A stretch of 64,000 nucleotides of DNA, from assembly GCA_035582835.1 (NCBI GenBank), contig JAYKAV010000888.1:1171380-1235379 (forward strand), given 5' to 3'. Origin of the DNA: Phoebastria nigripes. Taxonomy: Eukaryota; Chordata; Aves; Procellariiformes; Diomedeidae. Shown in pieces: positions 42,681-56,458 of this stretch (the first letter of the stretch is position 1; each line of letters starts with the position of its first letter). Below the pieces are notes generated by a model. It did no database searches. It saw only the letters and a list, made by a program, of their open reading frames with translations, and had not been told where the DNA came from. The translations under genes were made by a program, and so were the position numbers.

Positions 42681-45600
42681 AGGGCTATCAACATCTAACC
42701 TTAAGAAGTAATCCACCACGGTATGAAGCTCTCAGTCACAGCACAGAAAAGGGCCCTTCATGCTACGCAGACAGGTTGCTATTCCTGGTGTGTAGAGAAA
42801 TTCTACTCATCTTTTCTATTACAGTATGCTTAATGGAAAATGTCAAAAAGCTAGGTTAAAAAAGAAGAAAGTGCTTGTTTAAAGTGCTAGATTGACAGCC
42901 TATTTATTCACAGAACAGGCAGAGTATGGGCAACAGCAGTTCAAGTGTCTCACACTTTTCTAGCAATGTCTCTGGACAGGCTGCTGCTGCTAGAGGTGAA
43001 ACACTAATGCAGCCTCCCTTCTCTTTCAGTCTCCAACTTGCCTGTGGGACTAGTAACTGGGANTTTTAATAAGGTACATATGCATTTAGAATTAAAACAG
43101 CAAGAAAGATTTCAGTACTTTTTGCAATGTAGCATCAGGAATAGCATTGTGAGGGACCATCAGAGTAAGANAAGGTTTCAAAATCAAAATACTAAAATCC
43201 ATTCCTCTCCATACCACAGACAGACAAAATGCCCAGCATTCATGTAAAGTGAACGCGGGAAGGCAGTGGTAAAGGAAAAGGAGNAAATAAAGGCATTATC
43301 TCTCTGGATCTAACAGAGAACGATGTAAACCGGTGTTTTGTAAATATGAGATCCCAAAACACTTTTTAGCATTCTCACTGAACAGAACAATCGCTATAAT
43401 CTTGCAGTTCTGGAACACTAGGGCTAGTGTTTAATGCCTGAACTTATTTTCTCTCTTAGGTTTTTTTCCAACTACCCAACAAAATTGGAGTAACANAACA
43501 AATTCATTAATGGATTTCATGGTGTTTCTTGCTTCTCTTTGTTCAAACAGGCTGTTACATTCTTAACTTGCTCATAGTTTAAAAAGCCCATTTCTTGGCA
43601 AGTTAATATCATACCACATCTACAGCTGTAAGTAGCATGAGAACGCTGACTTTCATGGATCACAAGGGCTTGAAGACAACTCTGAAACTCTACAATTTGG
43701 TAAGCAGAGATTCAGCAAATTTATCTGTTTCAGTGCACGGGGACACTTGCCCCCTATATACCTACATTGTTTCTCAGTACTTGAAAGCCCTTCACTTACA
43801 TTTCCTCAGCTTATCCATTCCAATGCACATATGATGACAGTACAGTACAATGAAAGGAACGTCGGTGATACATAGCACAAATGAATACTCAGTAACAACA
43901 TGAGAGGACTGTGGCTTAAGACAAAAAAGTGGGGTATCTTTTCCGTAACATAGTTGAGGTCCTTCTTCTAGGAATGAATTAGATTTCTGTCTCTTGACTG
44001 TGCCTATTACTAAGAGGAAGAGGATCTACCATGGATGCTAAGCAAATAATGTAGTATCAGAAAAACAGGACACTATTTAACAAAACACTACGAGAAATGA
44101 GAAAATGTCAGTATGAAGAGGAGTATTTAGTCAACTACTACTATATAATACAATTTTTACATTCATTTTATTTCACATTATTAATATTCATGGAGAAAAG
44201 GGATAAAAAGGTTCGAGACCTTTGGTTAGACACAATAGGAAAAGAAAGCTCCTGTCTGAAAGCCCTTATAATCCAAAAGACAAAATGAGCTTAAAATACT
44301 AGATTTTATTATTTGTTTGTAGAGGTCCACATTACCATAGTCCATGATGGGGCCTAGAACATGCTACAACAACATAAATTAAAGTGNTTTTGATAGCAAC
44401 AACAGAAAAATAAATAGTCTAGAAAACAAAAACCACAGCTGTTACCGAGGTCATTGTGAGCAAAATTAAGTCTACTGCTTCCTCCAGGCCTATGTAAGCT
44501 TTATCTATTTCTATAGTTTTGTATTTTCAAAACTTAGGAGAGATTTATGAAGAGCTGATTTTAACAAGAAAGTCTGCAGAATCATTATGAATAGCAAACA
44601 AAATCAATATGGACAGTGCTTGTTTCTAGTAAAGTGATAGTGCTGGATATATTTATGAGAGAATACTCATAGGTTTCACCTACAATGAAATTATTCTGAG
44701 ACTAAATTGTAAGGTGATTAATTCATTTTTTAACTCAGCAAATTAATTTCCAGTATCTAGGCAGTACATCAAAAATTCTAATCCAATTTTGGGTAAATTC
44801 TGCACAGAGTTCCTCTTCATTCCACTGATACTCACAAACTCCAGGTATATAAATACACATGTACCCAGCTACCCAGGCATATATAGATTTTCCTTTGCAT
44901 AAACTACTTTATAACTCCAAAACAAACATTTTAAGTAAATCAAAATATAAAGACATACTGTCCAATTAATTTGTGGTTTCAGTCTAAACCTTAATAATCA
45001 TCAGAACTCCCAGTTACGGTGGGGCCAATCACTCTGAAAAAGAAGGAAGGGAAAGGGCAGCCAGGGAAAAAGAAGTTAGAGAAATCTTGTTCTTTTTAAA
45101 GTTTTCAAACTTTGAAGGAATAGGTAGCCTCTTAGTATAATTAAAAGAAGAAGGGGAATAGGAGAGATGGAGGGAAAAAAGTAAAATCTCTCTAGGTGGT
45201 ATCTCGTAATCACTTAGAGAAGCGGACAAGCCTCTACTCAGTTTGTACATGGAAAATTAGATGTAAATCAAGAGGTTACATCTTCTGAGTCCTTCCAATC
45301 CAAACCTGTCTATCAGCCATCTATCCTCCAAACTCCTCCAACCAATATCTTCAAGCAGATAGAATGGGTTCCCAGCACCTCTCCCCATTTAGCACACATG
45401 TAGTGCAGCTATAGTCTGGGATGTAGTATCTCTTGTTTATCTTTCCGCCTAACCCCATTTTACACATCCTTACCCAAAGCCTGCTGGCAGTCAGTGGAGT
45501 CTTTTCATTGACTTGAATTGACACTGGACCAGGTGGTCCTATGGGTGAAGATGCCCTGCAGTAAACAGCACAGTGTTTTCTCGCTCAAAGGATACACATG

Positions 45601-46780
45601 AGTTTCAAGGGGAACATTTAAATTACATTTAAATCCTCCTCGTTACAGCTGTTAACTACAGAACTGTAGCAAATAAAAGTAGCCTGGGATATGATGGTAC
45701 CTACAGAATATAGAGAAATGACATAAAAGCAGTAATGATAATAGCCTGTTTAATTTGGATTTTAGAGGATAATCACTGTTTTCATATTTTTTGTTCATTC
45801 CTTCAGCGAGTTGCTGGTATGCCTATGGCTATCTAGCAAATAATAAATGAGGTACATAGAACAAGGTAGCTAGCAATGTTGAAAATAAAATTATGCTTTT
45901 TATTTGCTATTGTTATTTTTTAATCCTTCAATTCCAAACCTACAGGGCTTAGTTAAAGCCAAAGAAAGGGCATACAAATAAAAATGACACATAGTATTAT
46001 GGTAGGCACCCACAAGTTATTTTCTACAGAGTAATATTTCAACTAAAATAAACTCAAATCCAAAACATGTAACCAAACATGTGTCAATGCAATATAGTAT
46101 TGGCTGAGTGAGAGGTGAGGCGCCTTTGAGTGAGTTTGGACACTTCCAGAACAGGCTAGAGAGCCATGCAGAAGGACCCGCTCAGGTCGTCGAAGCAGGA
46201 TAGCCACACAGACTGACAAATTGTTAAGAATTAACCCAGGCTTTCAGTGTAATAAAGAGCCTGATTTCACTGCTCAAGTACCACAGCAGTGCTGCTTGCG
46301 GTTCCAGAGAGTGCTCACACAGAGCAGGAGCTTCTCCGTGGCACTGAAGCATTTGTCACCGAGATGCTCTGACCAGCTTCCTTGCTTCTTTTTTTCTTCC
46401 TTTTTATTTTTTAGAGAAAACATGTTTTTAAAATTACCCAATACCCTAAATATTTCTTTAAGCTAGATATCAGACAAAGGAATGTATGGAATAAATAGCT
46501 ATTTGCAGATGTGTTGGGGGAGATGAATACATGCCCGAGTTAAAACTAAAGAATGGGCCAGCTACAATTTTATTTATTGACGAGGCTGAAAAAAATGGAA
46601 AGGCCAAGAAGTAAGTTTCAAGAATCCAGAATCCTGATTTCCTCCACTCTAATACTTTCTGTGCAGGCAGACAATTATGAATATTAAGTAAGGTTCCTTA
46701 AATTGCCGGGGATATGTAAGCCATAACAGAATTTCCTTCTAAATTCTGTTTACTATGTATCTATGCAATTTCTGTCTTTT

Positions 46781-46785
46781 ANGTG
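46781..46785. repeat. Target-site duplication, left copy
   Basis: angtg directly before the LTR; matches acgtg after it if the N is c. Confidence 0.7.
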
Positions 46786-47010
46786 TGTCCTGGTTTCGGC
46801 TGGGATAGAGTTAGTTTTCTTCCTAGTGCTGTGTTTTGGATTTAGTATGAAAAGAATGTTGATAACACACTGATGTTTTTAGTTGCTGCTAAGTAGTCTA
46901 CCAGTCAAGGACTTTTCAGCCTCCCATGCTCTGCCAGGTACACAAGAAGCTGGGAGGGAGCANAGCCNGGACAGCTAGCCCAACTGGCCAACGGGGTATT
47001 CCATACCATG

Positions 47011-47035
47011 TGACGTCATGCTCANTATATAAATA
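47011..47035 (+). promoter_or_regulatory. LTR core promoter: CRE and TATA box
   Basis: A perfect palindromic CRE (TGACGTCA, 47011-47018) lies 7 bases before TATATAAATA (47026-47035). This spacing fits a U3 promoter reading plus strand, opposite to TENM1. Whether it is active is unknown. Confidence 0.6.
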
Positions 47036-47172
47036 GGAGGNGTGGTCCAGGAAGTAGNGATNGCTGCTTGGGTATCGCTCAGCGGGTGGTGAGCAATTGC
47101 ATTGTGCATCACTCATTTTGTATATTCTATCATTATTATTATCATCATTATTTTCCCTTCCTTTTCTGTTTT

Positions 47173-47178
47173 ATTAAA
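47173..47178 (+). terminator. LTR polyadenylation signal ATTAAA
   Basis: ATTAAA about 140 nt after the TATA box, followed by a T-rich stretch near 47201-47217, in the place expected for the R/U5 part of the LTR. Confidence 0.5.
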
Positions 47179-47302
47179 CTGTCTTTATCTCAATCCATGA
47201 ATTTTACTNTTTTTTTCCGATTCTCTCCCCCATCCCACTGAGGGGAAGGGGGAGTGAGCGAGCGGCTGTGTGGTGTTTGGCTGCCTGCCAGGTTAAACCA
47301 CA

Positions 47303-47307
47303 ACGTG
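47303..47307. repeat. Target-site duplication, right copy
   Basis: acgtg directly after the LTR end AACCACA. Confidence 0.7.
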
Positions 47308-50300
47308 TAAAGGTAGGAACTCAGAGAACATCCAGCTTTCCAAACAAAATAGGAAAATGTGAGAAAAACATGTGTGACTGTTTAGAAGAAGAGAAGTAAA
47401 CATCACACAAAGGGGAACTGCTGGTATTAAAAAGGAAGTCTCAAGAAAAGTCACTCGCATATTTCCGAAGAAAAAAAACTATAAAAAACATACAGACACA
47501 CACACANAAAAAGACAGAGCAAAGCTCATGTTGCAATATAGGTCACAAAAATTTGAGATTGAAAAAACCCCCACGGGTGTCAGAGCATCACGCCTTGTTA
47601 ACAAGGGATTCTTCCCATCAGTACATTCTGTTTTATNCAACTTCATTTTAAGCGACTCAAGCAGATGGGCTCCCATTGCATTCTTGGAGGGAGACACGCT
47701 CGAGGTGTCCCTCTTGTGCACAACCAACAGAGTTCTCTAACTATCACCAGCTTTTGGTGTGACCCCCCTTCAAGCTGCCAACAGTTGGGCAGCTGTCCTG
47801 AGATTTGGGGAAACCAAACAGATCAATAACAAAAAAATCCATGTCTGCTCAGAAGGTTGCGTATACACAAAGAGCTTCAGCTGAGCCCAAGAATTTGGGC
47901 TATTTATATATATAAAAGACAGTTTCAAGAAGGAAGGGAGACTGCACTGATGGGAAGTTCAGTCATAAGACTGAGAAGCTTCTGCAATGCTAAGAGACCA
48001 AGTGCTCTGCTATAGCCAGGAGGCCAGATCCAGTCCTGCAAACGTGGGATGTCCATGGGATCCTGCCTCCACACAGCCCCCACAACATCCACAGACTGCA
48101 GGCAGGGGTAAGGGATGGTACCAGTGCGGTGCACAGGCAGCATGCTGTCTGCATGCCCGATATTGCTAACCTTAACACAGAAGATGCGTCACATCCTGCA
48201 TAGAAACCAGCTCTGTGCATGGGGGCTTTATCAATGACAGGTGATGATCGTTTCAGATGTGTACCAGCATAAGCAAAGTAGTTATACGAAACATATGGAC
48301 ATAAGTAAAGACACTGCTGCAGCCCAGAAGTTTCTTCTACAGCGTAAGCAGATTATTTGCTGAGATTTTGAGCAAGAGCTAAAATTTGACCCTAGCAGCA
48401 AATTCAAGTTACACAGTGTATTCTTTTCAAACAAGACTCTCATTCAACTCATATTGATATACCCAATAAAAAGATACATAAAAGATGCAGTAAAATTTGT
48501 ATTTAAGATAGCTGGTTCTTTCAAATTAATCTTACTGTAACAAAATCCATTTAGAATATAATTCCGGGTGAAATTGCATTCATAAAACCAGTACCACAAC
48601 CATAATCTTTTACTGTATTAATGTTTCTGATATGGAATACTAGGACTGGCATCATCCTTTGTAATACGTAATATCGTTTCTGAGAAAGAAGCCTTCTCAA
48701 GTTGGATTTATCTCTAAAGTAACGTCTATATAAATAGTTTAGTGGCAGTGTAGTGGTAAAGTGACCTATCAGACAGGATGTGTAAATTCAGTCAATTGAA
48801 GAGTAACAAGCAAAACATTGACCTCATATTTAAAAGAATACATAACCTAATTAAAATGTAATAACTAAAATCCCTACATTAATCACAGTGTTACGGCAGG
48901 GAGTTTCAGTCATTTGTTCATAAAAATCAGGATTCACACAGTAATTGCTACTCAACCTCCTTGCACACAATGCAATTTGCTTTTTTATTATTTGAAATAT
49001 GTGGCAGCCATAGCTTTTCAAAAATATGCATTTGAACTTTTTTGAATAACTGTTTTGGTAAAGTGTTGGTATACTTTTAGATATACTTATTAACTACAAA
49101 GCTTCAAGAATCCCATACACGCTGATGCACAAAGTTTTGTCACATTTCCATACTCCTTACCCATTCTATACTCTTCGTGTCATAGGGAGAGACAAAGAGG
49201 AAAAAATATAACGTAATTCTTATGTTAAGTGATATCTGTATCTGGCAAAAGGATATTTGATATTGTGCTGTCAAATGCCAGACATTGTATTTCACAAGCT
49301 CAGTTTCATTTGGCTAACTGAAATTTATAAAATTCAACATAACTGACCTAATTTTTCCTTATTTCAGACAGAAAACAATGCAAAGCCCTAATTTTGCAAT
49401 TCTTAACAGCTAAGACTATGTATGAACTCGGAATCATACCCAGCTTACTGAAGTACCTGTAGTAGTTTAGTCTAACTTTGGAGGACAGCATGAAGTCATG
49501 TGGTTTTAAAGGTTTTCCTGGTTTAATGTTCCTTTATGCAGTTTCCATGCAGAGCCCAGACAACAAAGGATGCTGCTACTCCATCCCGTGCTCCCAGTCA
49601 GACTAAGCTTGCTGGTGGAGATGGCGTGGTGCCATGCTTATCCAAAACTGAACCCAATTTAATGATATTNTGAACGCAGCCTGTATAAAACTTGAGGTAA
49701 GCCCTATCCTTCACCTGCTCAGATANGAACTTTTAAAATCCCTGTATACGTCAAGATGCCATAAATGCAGGAACTAATTTCAAATATTTACAGTCTAAGA
49801 CCCTGCTGATACAAAAAGTAGAAGATCAGGCTTGAAAAGGGCAGGATCGCTTGTTGCTACCAAGGCTTTGTCTGGTCGTACAGAGTACTCCCAGATCTCT
49901 CATCTGATCGAAAACCCTCCAGTGAGGCAGATGTACTTTTTCTCTATGAATGCCCTGATGGGTCAGCAGAGGTGACTACATTGTCACCGGCTAGCTTTTC
50001 TCANGACACAAATGCCACCCAGCATTTCTCCTACTTTAAATCTTAGAGGAAAATCACAATCAGTAGCTTTACTGCTCAGAAAATATTTTTAAGCAACATT
50101 ATTTGTTGCAACAAAGTTTCAGTGCAGAGGCAGGGAAAGCAAATGCCAAACCAAGTTAAATCAGACATTTTCTGGCAAGATAAACGTATAGATACATTAA
50201 ATATAACCACATTAAAGTAATTCTTTAGCACTTATGTAGACCTAAAACTATCCTACAAACAGGCTTATTTGTAATTAAGCATGAAACATTGTCCTCTGCT

Positions 50301-52084
50301 GTGCTCACACATTTACATCTGAATCTAGGTCTCTAAATCAGATGTGGTAACAATAAAATTATTTCTAGCATTCTGCAAACAACGATGGCCTAACACAAAA
50401 TGATAATAAGGCAAGCTTTCAAACTCCGGTCTCTTCAGAAGCAATGCACAGACAGAAGCAGGGAGAACAACAAAACCACCAACAGGTATGCTGTGCAGAG
50501 CACGAACGCTGACACTACAGACAAGGCCTTGGCATTAGCCCTGTCAAACACAAGGTATACTGCAAATGTTGAAAAGTTTATCTGTCTGAGAAAAACTGAC
50601 ACACCCTAATATAAAATTAACCGTTAAATCTGAAGTGGCTAGACTTCTTGGGATCACATCCTTCTTCACTGACCAGACTGACTCTTCATCCTTCTCGGTT
50701 GTACCAGCTGAGGGCCAGGACACAAGCTGGTCCACATTGGCAAAATTCAGCCAAATTCAACAGAATTACAGGGATTTGAATCAGCTACTGTACAGCCTCG
50801 AGGTTCATGGCAGTTTGCTGTACCTGGGCCCTTCATATAATAGTTAAAATTAACATATTGGTTGTTCTTCAGAAAAGCATGGATTTTCTCTGGTTTCCTT
50901 GCGTTCACTGATTACCAAGCATGGTGAAAACCCTTGGATTATAAACTGCTGCTGGTGGTTTTACAGCCCTTCCTCCCTCCTGAAAGGGTCCTGGATAACT
51001 AGCGCTTCTCCTGTCTGAAAGGCAATGAATCACTTAGAAACGGAGATTTCCTTTCATCAGACTGGCATGAGCCTGACCATTCCACAAAGAAGCAACCCTT
51101 TGATGCATCCATTCTAGCCAAATATCACTAGCACCAAATTTTCCATTTCCAAACATTTTTATAAACTCCTACTAAAACTAAACTAACATTCTAGACCTAA
51201 TGCAATTTTGGATTTTCGGGGAAGACACAGTTCTCAGTTCAGTCATTAACTTCAGAATACTTTTATTCACTTCACAAATCCTCCACATAGGGCATACAGG
51301 AGCTGTGCTATCAACCACTTCTGAGGGACTGTCAGACTCCATTTCATACCTCCCTTACAGCCCATTCAGCAACGCAATATATATGGGCGTAAGCCAAATT
51401 CAGCTAAGTGAATACTGAAGCATTTCTTCTTAACAAGAACAGGTACATCAAATATTATTTTAATTCTCTCACCAATGGCTTACTAAAGAAATTCAAAATC
51501 AAGTTCAAGGCCTTACTTCTTATCTGGTAGGCTCAAGATATTTAAGAGACTGCCTAAGGTACAGGGATGGAAACTGGGGTCAAGAGCTCTGCTAAGCTGA
51601 CGAAAGCTAATCTTATCTGTGTAGGAGGTGGAGATTTTAAGAAGCCAATTCAAGACTGTGGAATGAATTCCTTCACTCTATAAATAAGAACTTACATATA
51701 TATTAAAAAAAAAGAATCACATATTATCCGCTTTTGCTGTAAATACAAATTGCATTTCTTTGACCATAACTCCTTTAATGTACAAACAGCTTTACAAAGT
51801 AGAGGAGTTTAAGTCAACCAAAATGCTCTAGTAAGCTAAGCCAGCATTTACAGTGACCAAACAGAACTGTTTTCCTTATGCCAGTACTACTTAACAGTAG
51901 TTTACACTGGTATTTCTATTCCTATTTAAATTCAGAGATGTGAGGGAATGGGATGTGTGCACACACATGCATACACAAGCAGGGCACTGCAGGGAGAACA
52001 AGCAGATATTATATACTTATGTTGCTCAATATGCTATAGAAGATGCTTAGCTAGGGCGCTGAGTGGTGAGTAACAGCCCATCTA

Positions 52085-52240
52085 ACGTACAATGAAGAGG
52101 GTTGTAGGAAGTCTGCCTTAAAAACTATGGGCCTGGGTCTAATGTCTGACCTCATAACTAACCCTGCTTTGAGAAAGAGGCTGGAGTAGATCACCTCCTG
52201 ACATCTCTTCCAACCTGAGTTATCTATGAACCCTTNGGTT
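52085..52240 (+). mobile_element. CR1 3' end fragment
   Basis: AGGCTGGAGTAGATCACCTC, then CTTCCAACCTGAGTTATCTATGA, matches the usual CR1 3' UTR pattern (ggttggactagatgatctcc ... ttccaacc ... attctatg) with divergence. The 5' border is unclear. Confidence 0.65.
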
Positions 52241-55200
52241 TTAGAGCTTTATAGAATTCATAATTCTCAGGGCAGGGAATCCCAGTTTTCTCAGGCATTA
52301 TTACAAAATAATTACTTGCTGTTCATCAGATATTGATGTCTGCATAGAATTTATAATTTAGCAATTAACTTTCAGGTATGCAAATGCAGATCCTCTATAA
52401 GTGTGCAGCTTATCTCTATCAGAAGAAGAAATATGAGCCTTAACGTAAGTATCCATTTTCCTCCATTACTGCATAACAGATTACTATGCTCTATGAGCAA
52501 ATATCCCTTAATTTGGTACAGAACTTTGGAACCCCTTCAGGATGAAAAGTGCTATATAGACAGATGTATTCTATTTTGCAGCAGATCTTCTTAAAGTATT
52601 AATTACATGGATTCCAATAAATGGCTGCACACTGTATGGTTTCAGACTACGGAGTCCAAACATTTCAGCTGTCCCAAAGGAAAATCTAAAGAAGCACTGA
52701 AGAAAAAAAAGAAGTTTTAAGAAATATTGTGGCACAGTTTGGAATGAAAAAAGCCTTGATAACATACACTAAATGTTTCTCATACCTCTTCTGGCTTTCA
52801 GGAATTCTAAATCTTCATGACAGTAAAATACAATTAAGAAGTGACAAAAAATAATGGATATTTGAATATTAAAATGAATATATCTCATGTGTTTGTTAGA
52901 GCTAGAATTTATGGAGTTTAAATATACACAAATGTAAAGGACGCCCACAACATAGGAGCAGTATTCTGCCACATAGGCAACATATGTAAAACAAATTAAA
53001 ATACATAAACAATGCATTCTGAGTTATGTGAGTATTTGTGTATGCTGAGTTGTTTGGCAGATGTAGGATAGAAGATGAATATTTCACTACATAAAATATA
53101 TTTTATAAACATGCCTTTAATTCTAAAGTGCTAGGCATCCATTCTGCATCCCTTTTCAGTATATGTAAGCCTCATGAATTTTTCCGATTTTTTTATCTAC
53201 CAACTGCACAAATAACTAATAAAAGCTACAGAAATAAAAATGTTGTTTTCACAAACAAACTGTTTTTAATCCTGCATGCATAGGCAAAGCATAGGATAGA
53301 TCTCTTTTTTTTCCTTCTTTATCTGCCTAAGTGGTGAAGGAAAAAACCTCATAATCCTTCAAACATAACCAGTTACCTTGGTATTTAAATACTAAATAAA
53401 TCTGGGAAACTGATTTTGATCTACTAGGGAGATCATCTTCATCATTTCACCCCCAAGAAAGCCAAGAGTATTTAATCTGCACTTGGAAGAAATTTGAAAG
53501 AGGAAGGACTCTTTAAGCTCTGCTTGCTTTATATTAAAAATATTTACTATCTGGCAACTGATAGCTCTGCTCCTCCCCCAGCCTCACTAGAAGTGACCTT
53601 AATTCTCTGGAACAAATACTTAAGTCTTTCTGCTTATAGACAGATTATTTCTTTTCCATTTCTCCGCTGAAGCCATCAGAAGCACCAACTAGGCTTTTAA
53701 CTTGGTTGCCTTGCATCTATATTTGACAGAGTTTTTAAGCCATGCTGGGACAGGCAGGATGTTATTAGTTATAATGGGACTGTTTGCTAGGAGCACTCCT
53801 CTCGGGAGGAGAAACACAATATCTAAGCGAGTTGGAGATGCAGCCAAGAAATCTAGAGATCGCTCCACGTTGGCTGCAATATGATTGTATGATCAATACA
53901 TTGGATTAATCCACCTTAGTCACTGATTCATGCCAGGTGAAAAGGCGCATAACTATGTATTGTCATGATATTTGCTTCAGTTTAAAAAAAACCAAAAAAA
54001 CGGGGAAAAGCAGACTTAACATTATTAAAAACAAAGACCAGTCAAAAGGAATTTCCAATAACAAAAAAAACCCCAAAACAACAACAAAAAAATCTGCGCA
54101 TGGGACATTTAAAGGACAATTTGCTACAGTTTTGTGCAATTTGCTCTTTCTTTGCAACACTGAAAATACCGCATGAGTAGCTGATAGTATCTCTAAACAT
54201 ATCAAATAGATGTCAAGGAAATTTTACTTTTCTGTTTTCTATCCAGGTTATTAATTAGCATTATTCACCCTCAGTGTTCAAATAAAATTATAACTTTGGT
54301 TACCGTACTCTGCCTGTTTCCCATAATTTCAATTAGGTATAGTATAATTCTTCATTTCTTATCCATAGTTGAACTGTTACCACATTCTAAGGAACATGTT
54401 AGAAACACATATTAATTAGGCTTTCCTTTAGACAATAACAATTTGTTCAAAGCTGTGAAACCAAGCAGTATAAAGCAGCCTTTTCCACTGCACAGCAATA
54501 TTTCATCAGTTCAGAGCAGAAAGTGAGAAGTACTGCCCTAACTTAAACTGCAGAGGACTTACTTCCATAATACTCCACTCTATATTCCATGACTAGCTAA
54601 CAAAAGAACACCTTGCAACATCAAAATGTTAGTTGAAGGTCTCTCACCTGAGGATTGATGCAGTTTGACTCTATTGAGTTTATGAGATCTCCACAGGTCT
54701 TCATCAAGCAAACTGAACTTTGGAATGGCTTTAGGTTTCAGAGTAAATACGTATGTGGGAATATGTTTAATCAGGCATAGTGCATATCCAATTTACTGTA
54801 ATAACTTCTGTAAGCGGTTAGGAAGTTTTTGCAAAAATCCTTCTTAAGTGGGTATCACTCACTGGACAAACTATCCTGCAGTTTAATGACATCGCCTTTC
54901 TCCTCAAGGTACAAATCAGTAAACTGAAGACATTTAAGTGCATTTTCCAGCACGCATACCTGCTTCTCATTCTGAATGAAACAACTTACTAATTTTAATT
55001 ATTTCCTAAGCTGGAATGAAGTTACCTAATTCAAGTAAAGGTTCAGTGGCAGTAGCCCTGTGAAACGTTATCTTTAATAAACCTGTAATTTTTAGTCATA
55101 GGACAAAAAAAAAAGAAGCAACGCTGAAAAGAANGGACATCTTCCTTTTCATTTCACTGTAATCTGTTCACATTTGAATGACATCTCTCCTCACATTTTG

Positions 55201-55827
55201 TAACATCTTTATCTCAAGCAATAGAATACAGAAAATAAAATAAATAATTAAGATCTAGGGGCATATTCTGCAAATAACTTTTAAGAAAGCTCCCATTTAA
55301 TATCAATAGGAACATTCACCTTAAGAAATGAGATACATTACATACACCTTCCTAGAAATTTTTAAAAATACAGTGTTTTATCTCTGAAATGCTGACAAAA
55401 ATCCTTAGTATAGCAGGGGAAACTGTAACTATAAAGGTTGAATAAACAGATGCAGTTTTAAATGGAAGGCAAATATGTTAAATTACCTCAATTCTGCTGA
55501 ATAAATATTTCCCTTCACAAAGCATCTCACACTTAAAACTTTCCATGCAGTAACACTTTTAAATTAGGTAATAAGGATTTTAGGAATTTCATGGTTACTA
55601 GAAATACAAATACTGGTGAAAGAAGACAGACTTTACTTATCAAATTCTCTGTGTATGGAAGATTGAAAGATTAAAAGGAATGGAGAAATCATTGGGTTTT
55701 AATAAGTACTGCCTTCATTCTATTTTAACAAAATTTCATGTGGTATGAAAATATAAACAATTTCAGGAGACACTTCAGTGTATCTACAAAGTTTGGTATC
55801 TGAGTGATATCTCATACGTAATTAAGT

Positions 55828-55881
55828 CTTTTGATAAAGGATTATCTTTTGATAAATGATTATCTTTCGATAAAGGATATG
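55828..55881 (+). repeat. 18-bp tandem repeat, three copies
   Basis: Units start CTTTTGATAAAGGATTAT, CTTTTGATAAATGATTAT, CTTTCGATAAAGGATATG. It looks like a small minisatellite. Confidence 0.85.
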
Positions 55882-56371
55882 AACTACTATTTGAAATTAA
55901 GGGGGGGCCTGACCAATATTGATTGACTTTTTTCTTCAGCACATAAGCAATCAAAATTGTTATAGAATATATAACAAAAGATTCCAATGAAAAATCATAA
56001 AACTGATAACCTCTACAGGCCCCTCTGGATTTGAATTAAGGCAGGCTGCAACTGCAAGCTAAAGCTTGGGCATCAATATAGATTTTTTCATTTCCCCTTC
56101 AGCCTTCTAGCTACATATGCAAGAGTAACACAGTATATACATTGTTTAGGCTTCTGGTTCATAATCATCTCTGTGGAGGAATAATGCAGAAACAAGGAGT
56201 GCAGACCTGTTTACACAAGCTTAACATTTTCTATAGTGTAACACTCACCTAGTATTTCCTTAAGCAACTGTTGCCCTCTCAGCCTTCACAAACTGACCTT
56301 GACTCTAATAAGCCATTCTCTAAATATGGAAGGCTTTCTCCATTCTAAATCAATATTTCTGACTTATTTTG

Positions 56372-56422
<51 letters not shown>

Positions 56423-56458
56423 NNNNNNNNNNNNNNNNAAAAAAAAAAAAAAAAAAAA
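56372..56458 (+). repeat. Poly(A) tract with 16-N assembly gap
   Basis: Fifty bases of almost pure A (one G at 56391), a T, 16 Ns (56423-56438) and 20 more A. No LINE or SINE sequence precedes it. True length is unknown. Confidence 0.9.

Larger units (their letters stand above)
46786..47302 (+). mobile_element. Solo LTR of an avian endogenous retrovirus
   Basis: A 517-bp block begins TGTCCTGG and ends AACCACA, so it has the TG...CA ends of retroviral LTRs. It is flanked by 5-bp direct repeats angtg and acgtg (n compatible with c). Inside are TGACGTCA, a TATATAAATA box and an ATTAAA signal in proper order for a plus-strand LTR. No gag, pol or env sequence adjoins, so this is a solo LTR left by recombination. 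A 5-bp duplication suggests an ERVL-type (class III) element; I recognise the sequence as a common bird LTR but cannot name the family. It is antisense to TENM1. Seven Ns lie within it. Confidence 0.88.
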
